Positions 23,732 through 35,216 of a stretch of 64,000 nt of DNA are shown one piece after another. A program made the translations under genes and the position numbers. This DNA is from Apium graveolens (Eukaryota; Streptophyta; Magnoliopsida; Apiales; Apiaceae): positions 57,467-121,466 of the forward strand of contig NW_027420610.1 in the NCBI RefSeq assembly GCF_009905375.1, in the 5' to 3' direction. The notes beneath the pieces are model-generated. The model ran no database searches, was not told the origin of the DNA, and was given only the letters and a program-made list of their open reading frames with translations. How positions within the stretch are numbered: position 1 is the first letter of the stretch; each line of letters starts with the position of its first letter.

Positions 23732-25076
23732 ATGCCGCCAAGAAGGATTTGAACTAGGGCGAACCCTAGATTTGAGGACCAGGGAAGCCATAACCAAGAT
23801 GGTAGGAACCAAGAACACAGTGAAGAGGAAGATGAGGATTATATCAAACAGGATGACTCCCAGTATGAAGAGGAGGATGAAACATTTGAAGTGGAAGGAT
23901 TTGAGATAGAGGCTGAAGAAGGAGAAACTGAGGTTGAGCAACAAGTACCAAACCCAGGCATGGATCCCATGGGGCAGTTCATGCAACTACTAAGGCAGAA
24001 CTTGGAACGTCAACCCAACCCACCCCCTCAAGGAAATAACAATGTTGTGGAAAACTCTTTCAGGGTTTTCAAGTCCCTTAAGCCCCCTGAGTTCCACGAA
24101 TCAGCCGACCCAGTTAAGGCAAGGATATGGCTAAAGGAAATGGAGAAATCCTTTGAGATTCTGAGTACCGATGAGGCACAAAAGACTGTATTTGCTACCT
24201 ACCTTCTGAAAGGAGAGTCCAACTACTGGTGGGAGGCAAATAAAAACATGGAGACAGATGTTATCATAACCTGGGAGAGGTTCAGTCAGTTCTTTTTGGG
24301 GAAATATTTCCCGAGGTTTATGGAAAACCAGATGGAGCTCAAGTTCTTGGAGCTAAAGCAGAATAACTTATCTGTAGCAGAGTATAAAGCAAAATTTACT
24401 GAGTTATCAAGGTTTGTGCCGGAGTTTGTGAGCACCGAGGAAAAGAAACCTAGGAGGTTTCAGCAGGGACTGAAACCGTGGATTCGGAATAGGGTTTCAA
24501 TCCTTGAGCTTATAGATTATGCCACTCTGGTGCAAAAGGCAACAATTGCAGAAGCCAAAAGTGAACAGATGCAGAAGGAAAGAGAGAAGAAAGGAATAAA
24601 GAGGAAAAGTATGAGCATGGGTGGAGGTCCCGCAGGAGGGAGCTTCCCAACTAGATTTAATCAAGGAGCAGTGTCCTTACCGGGAAAGAGTACTGGGTTT
24701 AAGCGGCCCGTAAGTGTGAATGTGAGCCAGAGCGGCCAGAAGTCAGGAATGTCCTATTCCAACCAGTCTCGACTCCCATTACCAGCCTGTAACACTTGTG
24801 GAAGAATGCACTCTGGGGATTGTAAAGGAAAGCCTGTAACCTACTTTAAGTGTGGTCGAGAGGGTCACTATTCAACTAAGTGCCCTTCGTTAACCCCCGC
24901 CGTCATTCCAACCACCACTTGTCATCAGTGTGGACGCCCGGGTCATTGGAAGAGGGAATGCCCAATGAACAAACCAGCAGCTTCAAGAGCAAGCAGGGCT
25001 GCCTCCAATAAGCCACCTACTGCGAGGACTTTGAATATGACAGTTCAAGATGCTATGAAAGACTCAGTGCAAATTT
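23732..25076 (+). pseudogene. gag of element A
   Basis: ATG 23732 (MPPRR); TGA at 23747-23749 then an open frame to 25135. An acidic N-terminus precedes the Retrotrans_gag core (SNYWWEA, TWERFSQFFLGKYFP, LKFLELKQ) at about 24210-24370. Two zinc knuckles follow: one has lost a Cys (YFKCGREGHYSTKC, first Cys now Tyr), the other, CHQCGRPGHWKREC near 24920, is intact. Confidence 0.9.
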
Positions 25077-28000
25077 TTTATTTGATTCGGGAGCAACTAA
25101 ATCTTTTATATCGAGGGACTTTGCGCATAAATTAAGACTTAAGGCTGAACCCTTGATAAAACCCTTACTAATAGAAATAGCCAACCATAAAGTTATTCGT
25201 GTTAACCAGATTCACCCCGCTTGTGAGTTAGGCATAGGGGAATAATCTTTTAATGTTGATCTGATTTCTTTTAAATTAGGGGAATTTAATGTAATTTTGG
25301 GAATGGATTGGATATCTAGCAATGATGCTCAGATAGACTGTAAGGGGAAGAAAGTTAAGTTGAATATCCCAGGGAAGAAATGAGTCATATTTAGAGGGAA
25401 GAGGCAGACGCGTAAATTTTTGACCATGGCCCAGGCCAATAAGATGCTACGAAAGGGAAATGAGGCTTAACTAGCCTGTGGTGGACACGCAGAAGGAGGT
25501 TCCCAACTTGCAAGACATTCCGGTAGTCAATGAATTTGAAGATGTATTTCCACAAGACCTTCCGGGACTACCACCCGATAGAGTGATTGAATTTTCTATT
25601 GAATTGGCCCTAGAAACGACACCAGTTTCAAAGGCACCATACCGGTTAGCCCCATTAAAAATGAAGGAATTGGCTACCCAATTACAAGAACTTTTGGATA
25701 AGGGTATGATAAGAAACGGTGTGTCTCCGTGGGGAGCACCAGTATTATTTGTTAAAAAGAAAGATGGGAGCATGAGGCTGTGTATCGACTACCGAGAATT
25801 GAACAAGCTAACCATAAAGAACAGGTACCCGTTACCCAGAATAGACGATTTGTTCAACGAGCTGAAGGATGTTGTCTACTTTTCCAAGATTGACCTGAGA
25901 ACTGGATATCACCAACTAAAGATTAAACCCGAAGATATTCTAAAGACTGCGTTCCGAACCAGGTTTGGGCACTATGAGTTCTTGGTAATGTCCTTTGGAT
26001 TAACCAACACCCCAGCGGCTTTCATGGATTTAATGAACAGAGTGTTCAATAAGTACTTGGACAAGTGTGTGATAGTTTTTATCGATGATATTTTAATCTA
26101 CTCAAGGACCGAGGCAGAACATGCAGAGCATTTGAGGATAGCTCTAGGAATACTCAGAGAAGAACAGTTGTTTGCCAAATTCTCGAAGTATGAATTCTGG
26201 CGGAATGAAGTACAGTTTTTAGGACATGTGATCTATAAGGAATGAGTATTGGTTGACCCCTCCAAGATAGAGGCGGTCTCAAATTGGGAAAGGCCAACCA
26301 CACCCACTGAGGTAAGGAGTTTCATAGGATTGGCCGGCTACTATCGTAGATTTGTACAGGATTTTGCAAAGATTGCAGCCCCTTTAACACGACTTACTCG
26401 TAAGACAGAGAAGTTTGAATGGACAAAAAATGCGAGAACAGTTTTCAAGAATTGAAGAAAAGATTAGTAACGGCCCCAGTGTTGGCGTTTCCAGGCGGAA
26501 AATGAGACTTTGTGATATATAGTGATACGTCGCACAAAGAATTAGGGTGTGTGCTTATGCAGCACGGTAATGTGATTGCGTATGTGTCGAGACAACTGAA
26601 GGAATACGAGATTAGATATCCTACTCATGACCTTGAGCTCGCGGCAATAGTTTTTGCCTTAAAAATTTGGAGGCACTACTTGTATGGAGAGAAGTGCGAG
26701 ATTTTCACAGACCATAAGAGCCTCAAGTACATATTCACGCAGAAAGAGCTCAACATGTGTCAGAGAAGATGGTTAGAACTAATCAAGGACTATGATTGTG
26801 AGATTCTCTATCATCCAGGGAAAGCCATTGTGGTGGCTGACGCCCTTAGTAGGAAGAAAAGACTCAAAATGATAATGACTTCGGAGGAATTGATAAGGGA
26901 TTTTGAGAAAATGGAAATAGAAGTAAAGGTAACCGGAGCCGGAAATGAAAAGCTGTTTGAGATCTCGATGCAGCCAGAATTACTGGAAAAGATTAGATTG
27001 TGCCAAGAAAAAGTAATGAATGAAGGCAGAGAGTCAATGACTGATGAGAGATCCATACTGAGAGAGATGATAAGGGGATAATGAGGTATTCCTACAGGAT
27101 TTGGGTTCCGAATGTTCAAGAGCTTAAAGACAAGATTTTGGATGAAAGCCATAGTTCAAGGTATTCCATTCACCCGGGGAGCACCAAGATGTATAGGGAT
27201 TTTAAGGAGTATTACTGGTGGCCCAACATGAAGAGGGACGTAGCAGAGTGGGTAAGAAAATATTTGACTTGCCAAAGAGTAAAGGCAGAGCACTAGAGAC
27301 CCAGTGGACTTTTACGACCCCTGGAGATTCCCGAATGGAAATGGGAACAGATAGCTATGGATTTTGTTGTAGGCTTACCAAGGACGAAAGCCAATCATGA
27401 TGCCATATGGGTAATTATAGACCGACTGACAAAGTCAGTTCACTTCATTCCTATTAACAAGGGATACACAGTTGATAGATTGGTGGACATTTACCTTAAG
27501 GAAATAGTGACATGACATGGAGTCCTAGCGTCCATTGTCTTAGACCGAGACCCCAGATTCAACTCCAGATTTTAGAGGAGCTTTCAAGAATGTACGGGAA
27601 CCAAATTAAATATCAGTACCGCTTATCATCCCCAAACGGACGGGCAAAGTGAAAGGACCATCCAGACACTAGAGGATATGTTGAGAGTCTGTGCAATAGA
27701 CTTTAAAGGAAGTTGGGATGATCACTTGCCGTTGATCGGGTTTTCTTATAACAATAGCTTTCATGCCAGCATCGGAATGCCGCCTTACGAGGCCCTGTAC
27801 AGAAGAAGGTGTCGATCTCCCTTATACTGGGATAAAGTGGGAGAGCGAAAGATGCTCGGACCCGAAGTGGTCCAAAGGACCAAAGACATAGTGGATCTCA
27901 TCAGAGGACGGCTTGTAGCAGCCCAAGACCGACAAAAGAAGTATGAAGACCTAGCCCGAAAGGACAAGGAGTATGAAGTAGGGGACTTAGTACTGCTAAA

Positions 28001-28390
28001 AGTATCCCCTTGGAAGGGATTGATGAGGTTCAGAAAGAAAGGGAAACTAAGCCCAAGATACATTGGACCTTTTGAGATACTAAGACGAATTGGGAAGTTA
28101 GCTTACGAGCTAGCCTTACCCCCGAACCTACAACAAGTTCATAATGTGTTCCATGTGTTAGTGCTAAGGAAGTATCATCGGGATGCTAGGCACATAGTGG
28201 AATATGAGCATGTGGATATGCAACCAGACTTGACTTACGTGGAGCAACCAGTGAAGGTTATGGATAAAAAGGAGCAAGTGCTTCGCAACAAGGTTATCAA
28301 GCTGGTCCGAGTTTTGTGGCAAAATCATAATGTGGAGGAGTCAACTTGGGAACTATAGAGCGCAATGCTAGAAAAGTACCCTCATTTGTT
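25077..28390 (+). pseudogene. pol of element A (PR-RT-RH-IN-chromodomain)
   Basis: Protease motif DSGATKSF at 25084; the frame shifts around it. RT is open 25478-26245 with [17 protein letters not shown] and the catalytic FIDDIL box near 26084. A TGA at 26243 and a shift near 26440 precede RNase H ([29 protein letters not shown]). Integrase from 27081 has lost one zinc Cys (KYLTC) but keeps the core ([26 protein letters not shown]). The C-terminus (VLRNK..RVLWQNH..EESTWEL, 28285-28358) is chromodomain-like, which places A in the chromoviruses. Stops include 27296, 27513 and 27574. Confidence 0.92.
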
Positions 28391-28420
28391 TTCTATCTGA
28401 TTCCGGGATGGAATCCTTTT

Positions 28421-28433
28421 AAGGAGGGGAGAC
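28421..28433 (+). other. Polypurine tract of element A
   Basis: AAGGAGGGGAGAC directly before the 3' LTR; primes plus-strand synthesis. Confidence 0.85.
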
Positions 28434-29078
28434 TGTAATAACCCCAAAAATTTTGGACTTTTTGTAACCCTTATGAATAGTGATTTTGCTGATTAAGAAA
28501 ACTTTTCATGCCACACTATGTAGGAGTTCTTTTATTGATATTCTGAGATCTTATTAGTACTCTATATGGTATATAAGTGTATGTAAAGATCGTCAGAATC
28601 CAAATTCGTACAGTTTGATTTTTCCCGAAAATCCACCAGATACAGAAAGAATTGAGTATAAGGTACCATGATTAAAATGATTTAAATTCAAGGATTATAA
28701 GAGAGGATCATAAAAAGAATATAAAATATTGAGAAAGGTTTATGGGAACCCAAGTAATAAGATCATGGATATGATCCCTCAAACGATAAACGAGAACGAA
28801 AGTTAACCGAACCTTATAACAGATAAGCGGTCATTAGCCGAGTAATTAAGGGTTAATCAAAGAGGTTAGTAGATGATGATGTCATCACACCACAAAGGGA
28901 AGACAAGTGTAAAAAGATGACACAAGCTTGATGACATAAGCATGACAAGGAGAAATGTGTTGTTGGTAGATTCTTGCCCATGCAAATTTTACCATGGTAA
29001 AAATTTAATCAATTGCCAAGACAAAAAGAAGAAGCAACCAAACATAATTCATAAAACAAAAAGAAGAGAAATTGACTT
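28434..29078 (+). repeat. 3' LTR of element A, left piece
   Basis: First 645 bp of the 3' LTR, matching 18804-19460. Ends in GACTT (29074-29078), the left target copy of element B. Confidence 0.94.
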
Positions 29079-30904
29079 TGTAATGACCGAGAATTACGCT
29101 TGTATTATATTATAATAAAGATAAATTATGTGTATTATTATGTGATTAACTGTGTTGAGTCGTTAAACCCTAATTGCTATGTGCTACGTGTTGTCTGCTT
29201 TGATCCGAACGTGTTTTGGATATTTATTGAGTGTTTTATCGTAAGTTATATACTTTATATCAAAACCCGTACAGCTCAAACGTGTTTTAAAAGCCCATAT
29301 TTCAAACAAAATCATTGGCCCTATTTTGCCAAAAACAACCTATACCATATCGCTATTCTAAACTCCTAGACGTTTTACAAATTTACTTTTTTCGCGAAAA
29401 ATGACTTTTCCGGACCCCTTTGGGTACCAAAAAACCCCACAAAAATCACATTTTAATTTTTATATGATCATGAAATTATCATACATCATTTTTCTTTGCA
29501 TTTTTGTAATATTCATAATTTTTGGGAATTTTTAGCATTTATTTTGTAATTATTGGATATTTAAAAAATCATAATTAATACCCAAAAATTATAAAAATTG
29601 GGGCCAAATATTTTTATTAGGAGTGTAATTAGCCCCTTAATTTTATTTAGGGGTATTATTTTCATAAATATTAATAGTTGATTTACTGTTAATTAATTAG
29701 TTAGTTATAATAAAAAACCAGAAAATTCAGAAAAAATCAAGAACTAGGGTTTGTTGGTGAAGAAGGGCGGAAATTCAATCACAGATTTGAAGGTGATTCC
29801 AGCATCCAAATCGATCATGTAAGTAGTCGTTGCAAAGCTTGTGATTCGTAGTTTCTGTTTATGTAATTATTTTTGTTGATTGTTGAGTTGATTTTGATTT
29901 CGTATTTTCGGTTTTAAACTTCGAATTCGGGTTTTACGATTGAGTGATTGTTTGATGAAATCGTTGATGAGGAAGTGTATATCGTCGAATTCTTGATCGA
30001 ACGACACTGGTTTCGTTGATTTTGGATTCGTTTTGAGGTTGGCCGGAAAAGCGGCGCCGCCGCCGCTGCGGCTGAAGATTCAGGCGGCGGGACGACTGGG
30101 AACGAAGGTTGAGGAAGGAGATGAGCTGGAACGGGGTTGCAGGATGTTAGCGAGGAGAAATCACGGACAAGCAAGTCAGGTTATCCCGTGTCGTTAGTTG
30201 CGTTTTCTTTGCCGGAAAAAAGGACCGCCGACGTCGGAGTTTTGGTTGGGCAACTGTGTTCTTGGACGACCCGGGGTCGACCCGGTTCCAACCCGGTTTC
30301 GATCCAAAAACCTTAAACCTGATTTCCTGTTTTATGTTCCTGATTAATTAATTATTTATATATATTTAATAAATCAAAATCAGATTTTAATAATTCTAAA
30401 AATCTAATAAAAATTAGATTTAAATTCTGAAAATTATTATAATTAATTTCTAAATTATTTTATTAATTTAGAAATTCGAATTGAATAATACGAATAATAA
30501 TTCGTTAATTAGCTGAATATTACGATTAACTCGTACCTATTCGAGTAGTGAATCGATAAGTTAGAATTATTAATCCGGTGATAATTATTAGAAGAGTGTC
30601 GTACTAATTATTCGTATCGGATAATTAAATATAGTTAATTAATTAATTAATTAATCGTATAAGTTATAAAAATAATAATAATAATAGTTCGATAGTTATA
30701 CGAGGAATGTGAGTAGCTCGTATTTATACGAGTAGTTAATCGATGAGTTAGATTATGGTTCGAGTAGTAATTATTTATTTGATAAATAGCGTATCAGTTA
30801 ATTGTATTGATTGATTATTTGTAAATAATCGATCTAATCGAGTAAGTGGTAATAATTTGTAAATAATTTCAATAAATTGTAATTAATCCTAATAATTAGG
30901 GATT

Positions 30905-31054
30905 AATTATTTTAAAATACAATAATTATTAATTAATTATTTAAAAATATAATTAAGGATTATTTAATTATAATTAATTAATTATTTTAAAATACAATAA
31001 TTATTAATTAATTATTTAAAAATATAATTAAGGATTATTTAATTATAATTAATT
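30905..31054. repeat. 75-bp tandem duplication in 5' LTR of B
   Basis: Two adjacent copies (30905-30979, 30980-31054) of an AT-rich unit starting AATTATTTTAAAATAC. The 3' LTR has one copy near 40655-40730, so the duplication arose after insertion. Confidence 0.85.
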
Positions 31055-32239
31055 ATTTATAATTAATTATTAATTAATTAAATCTTGTTTAATTCATAAT
31101 AATTAAACCGTTAGTCCGATTTGAGTGAAACGAAGACCCCTAGACTCATAAAAATGAAGCGAATCCAATAAAAATAATTGTAAGTCATAATTTCTTCTGA
31201 AAGAGAATGGTCTTGTGTTAGTTAATTATTTATAGGCCCTAATAGGAGTAGAATCGAGTCAAATAAATTCCGAAAAATTTTAATAAAATCAAATAGGGTT
31301 AGTTATTACAGGTATGAGTCTCGTATCGATTCTAAAAATATTTATAAGTCCAAAAATCAATTATGTGCTTTATGTGCTATGTGCTTTACGTGGTTATGTG
31401 AACCTTATGTGCTATATAATTATATGTGTATATATGCGAGTCAGATAGAACCGCATGGCTAGATTGATAGGGTTACGTTGTATCAATTCGAGATACGCGT
31501 ATGTAGTAAGTTATCTAAATGACTAACTTTCTATGATTGATTCAGTATCAGTAAGGCAGATCAAGCAGGAGACAGAAGACGGTGAGTTGAACCCGGTTAA
31601 GTACGCGCAAGGAAAATTTTTCCCCTATTCTAAATCCAGAATAGTGAATTATACCCCATTTTCCTTATCAGTTACACTTTGATAATACCTGTTGATATAC
31701 ACTGTTACACAACTATTGATTCTTGTTTCTATTTCTTTTCGATTCTTTATTACTCCCAATTTATTGAATCCCCTATTCATATTCCAATACTTTTACCCTT
31801 GTTATATATATACTCTGATATATCCTGATGTTGGGATACATCAAAAGCATTCCGATTGTTCCGGATGCTAAACTTTGGACTGGATGTTTAAGATATGGGC
31901 TGGGTTTTACCCAGACCTTTAATTAATAAGCCATAGTTGCCTGAGTACTCCTTATGTTGGTTGGGTCTATGCAGTTGGGTATAGATCCGTACTGTATCCT
32001 GACTGATCAGCAGGTTATGGTGCATATGTTGGCTCTTGTTTCCAGTCTTGTTCATTTGGCACTCGCCAGTGTTGGCAAATTATTATTCTTTATAGAAATA
32101 GATGGTTGTTCAAACCAGCAGCTTAACGATTCCTTTATTCTTCTCTCTTTATACTATATATATTGTTGTAGGCTTATTGAGCAATTTTGGCTCATCCCCT
32201 TTTATTTTTATTCCTATTGTTTTACAGTTAAGGTAGAGA

Positions 32240-32356
32240 ATGAAACCCATCAGAACCCGCATAGTCAAGAACCAAGTCAAGCAGCGGGACCCTCTTATAC
32301 CAAGAGTGCTCATCCCTATCCCAGAAGAGAGCTTTGAGTTACCAAATCAGGTGTAA
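32240..32356 (+). CDS. Short ORF within 5' LTR of B (38 aa)
   Basis: Starts MKPIRTRIVK at 32240 after TTTTACAG-TTAAGGTAGAGA, a good splice-acceptor context, 394 bp from the LTR end. Basic at first, then PIPEESFEL. The copy in the 3' LTR (41910-42026) is also open. Its place and upstream motif match the short ORFs of LTRs A and F; protein similarity is weak. Confidence 0.4.
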   Translation: MKPIRTRIVKNQVKQRDPLIPRVLIPIPEESFELPNQV

Positions 32357-32635
32357 CAGGATAAGTAGTAATGTTGGTTTGAATAAAGTTGTGTGGCGAG
32401 AATGTAGATAGAATAAAATTTTGTAATAAAGAGAGTTCTTGAGACAGATTATTTTAAATGGGTTTGTAATAAAGTTAGTGTGTCGTTCTTATTTTCAACT
32501 CTTAACCTTAAAAGATTCTGAGTAGCAGTAGTGCGGGGTAATTATTATATTTATATTCTGCTTGTATAGGATTAGCGAGTAGTTAAGATTAATAATGCCC
32601 CAAATCTATATCCCGGATTTAGAGGGTGTTATAGT

Positions 32636-32647
32636 TGGTATCAGAGC
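32636..32647 (+). other. Primer-binding site of element B
   Basis: TGGTATCAGAGC, 2 nt after the LTR; initiator tRNA-Met type. Confidence 0.93.
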
Positions 32648-32813
32648 ATAGGTTTTAACCCTTGAAAACAAGAACATTAGGGTTAAGATAAGATATGAAT
32701 GTCATATAGGATAGAAGTATGAATGTTAGGGTTGTTTGTTTATGTGATTAGAAGTAATGAGTTTTAGGATTGTGATTTGATTGTTCTTGTGTAATTATTG
32801 TTATGTATATTAG

Positions 32814-33518
32814 ATGGCTTCTTCGTCGTCATCTACGGAGCGGACTGAGTCAGACTCAGTAGTAGCACCAGTACTAGCCGCAACATCAGTGCATATTTTT
32901 TCTCCATTACCACCACATCCACCATTGCCATCTGGACCAGCACTAGAGGTACCCCCTCCACCAGAGGTACCAGACTTTGTTGATTATTTCCCTTATTTTG
33001 AGCCGGAGATACCTGATTTTCCACCTTTGGAGTTTTCGATGTTTGATGTTCCTGATAAGGTTGACATTCCACAGTGGGAGGACTTAGAGCCACAGGTTCC
33101 TGTGCCACCGGTTGAGATTTCAGAGATTCCACAGATGAAGCCAGAGTTAGAGCCACCTGTATATGCACCCATGGAGCATCCTGTTTTGTTTTCTGCACCG
33201 CTAGCTGTTTATGCCCCTGTGCTCAGAGTATACCAGTTCCCGCAGCCAGAGTTTATGGACGAGGTAGTAGTGGATGAGCCATGACCATTGCCTTCTCGAG
33301 GTTCCAGTACAGATCTTCGTGAATATCACACAGTTACATATCAGCGGTACCAGTCAGAGAGAGAGGAAAGGGTCAGATGGAAGGATCAATGTAGAAAGAT
33401 CCTTGGGTTGTTTGAGACACAGGAGGACGGTTTAGTTCGAGCACTTCACCCAACCTACATCTTGAGGGAGAGGTTACACCAGATCCACAGGGCTGTTCTC
33501 AGGAGATTACCGACTTGA
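32814..33518 (+). pseudogene. Pre-gag ORF of element B
   Basis: ATG 32814 opens 156 codons: a Ser-rich start, then a strongly proline-rich and acidic middle (repeated P-x-P and Y/F-E patterns), to TGA at 33282-33284. The same frame continues at 33288-33518 with a charged, helical segment (REYHTVTYQRYQSEREER). With that one stop read through it would be about 234 residues. Same place and architecture (acidic/proline-rich then charged helix) as in element A. No known domain recognised. Confidence 0.6.
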
Positions 33519-34146
33519 GGCAGCAGGATATTAGTACAGAGGCAGCATATCGCAGGGCGATGAGACTCACAGAGGCAGTGTTAGAGGCCTTGCGGGAGGA
33601 GCTTAGCCGTGTGCCACCAGGATTCTGATCTCAACAGACAGAGGAGTGTTGTATCTTGTATATTATCTGTAGATAGAGGCTGCGTAGTATTGTATGACTA
33701 GTTTGTATGAGTGTAGTTACTAGTTTTGACTGATAGCATTAGCAGGACGACTGACATATCATAGACTTTTATATCAAGCATTGACACCTGCAGCTGGTGT
33801 CCTATATATATATATAAGATGAACCTTTTCACGTTTTCTTTATTATATTTTCCAGTCATTTAAGCATTTATATTTATTTTACTGTTTTACCGTTGCATAT
33901 TTTAAAATGTTATTTTATTTACAATCATGTTGTACCCTTTACGTTTTCAAAATTTTAAAATTATTTTTAAAGGATTTATTTAACATCGCATTGTTTTTAC
34001 TCATTTATTTAGACATTTAATAAATTGTTTTCTTCCCCATATCAATTGTTTTAACGCTATTTTAATATTATAAAGACTGTTTTTATTCTATAACACCTGT
34101 TTAGTAAATTGTTATTAAGAGAACCCATTATTTTATTATCAGAAAT

Positions 34147-35216
34147 ATGGCACCCAAAAGAAAAGTACGACCCGACTCGTCTAACGGAAATACCGAGGGC
34201 CAAAACGATAATAATCAGATGGATCAAATGTTTCATCTCATGCAACAGCAGCTGTTGATGATGCAGCAACAGATGCAGCAGCAACAACAGCAGTTTCAAT
34301 AACAAATGCTACAGCAAGCCGCTCATCCAGAACATCAAGTACCACCAGCAGCACCTGTAGTGACTTTCAAGCAATTTTAGTCGGTAAAGTCTCCAGAATT
34401 TACCGATTGCACAGATCCTACGAAAGCGAGAGCATGGATGAAGGAGATAGAAAATGCTTTTACGTTGGTTAAAGTTGAGGAAGGACATAAGACGGATTTT
34501 GCCAGCTACTTTCTGAAAGGCAAAACTAATTACTGGTGGGAATCAAAGAAAGCTTTGGAAGGAGAATGTGCGGTGACCTGGGATAGATTCACTGATCTTT
34601 TCCTGGATAAATATTTTCCTCACTTCATGAAGAATCAGATGGATATCAAGTTTCTGGAACTGAAGCAAGACAACTTATCGGTCGCGGATTATGAGACCAA
34701 GTTTACTGAATTGGCCAGATTTGTTCCTGAGCAAGTGGATACAGATGAAAAGCGGGCCAAGAGATTCTAGCAGGGACTGAAGCCATGGATTCGTAGCAGG
34801 GTAGCCGTATTTGAACTGACAACTTATACGGCTGTTGTTCAGAAGGCCATGATCATTGAAGGTGAGAGTGAAGAAGCTCAGAAAGAAAAGGGACCAGGAA
34901 ATTCCCAGAACCGTTTCAACAGAAGGCCGAGATTTCAAGCCCGGGGAAAGGTAAACTTAGGAGACCAGAACAGGGCAACCAAATGATGGGTAATCGACTT
35001 CCAGCTCCAAGTCAGCAAAGACTTATCCGACCGCCTATACCTGATTGCAGAACATGTGGTAAAAAGCATACTAGGATTTGCAACAAGCCAAATGTCATGT
35101 GTTTTAAGTGCAAGCAAAGGGGACACTACTCTGGAGAATGTCCGATGGGAAAAGCAGAGGTCACTTGTTTCCAGTGCGGAAGAAAATGACATATTGCCAA
35201 GGACTGCAGAGGATTT
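34147..35216 (+). pseudogene. gag of element B
   Basis: ATG 34147 (MAPKRKVRP), then a Met/Gln-rich stretch (34220-34310). Stops at 34300, 34378 and 34768; a shift near 34985; TGA at 35187. Retrotrans_gag core at 34438-34770 (NYWWESKKAL, WDRFTDLFLDKYFP). Knuckle CFKCKQRGHYSGEC near 35100 is intact; the next one is cut by the TGA. Confidence 0.9.

Larger units (their letters stand above)
29079..32633 (+). repeat. 5' LTR of element B (3555 bp)
   Basis: Starts TGTAATGACC and ends GGGTGTTATA. A GC-rich block (30030-30300) interrupts otherwise AT-rich sequence. It contains a perfect or near-perfect 75 bp tandem duplication (30905-31054) that is single in the 3' LTR, and lacks about 90 bp present there (40141-40230). 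A short ORF lies near its end. Confidence 0.95.

Noticed and set aside
28262..28358. Chromodomain-like tail as a separate host chromatin gene
   Set aside because: It is in frame with the integrase of element A and ends just before its polypurine tract.
32833..33198. Minus-strand ORF of 121 codons in element B
   Set aside because: Antisense shadow of the proline-rich pre-gag ORF.
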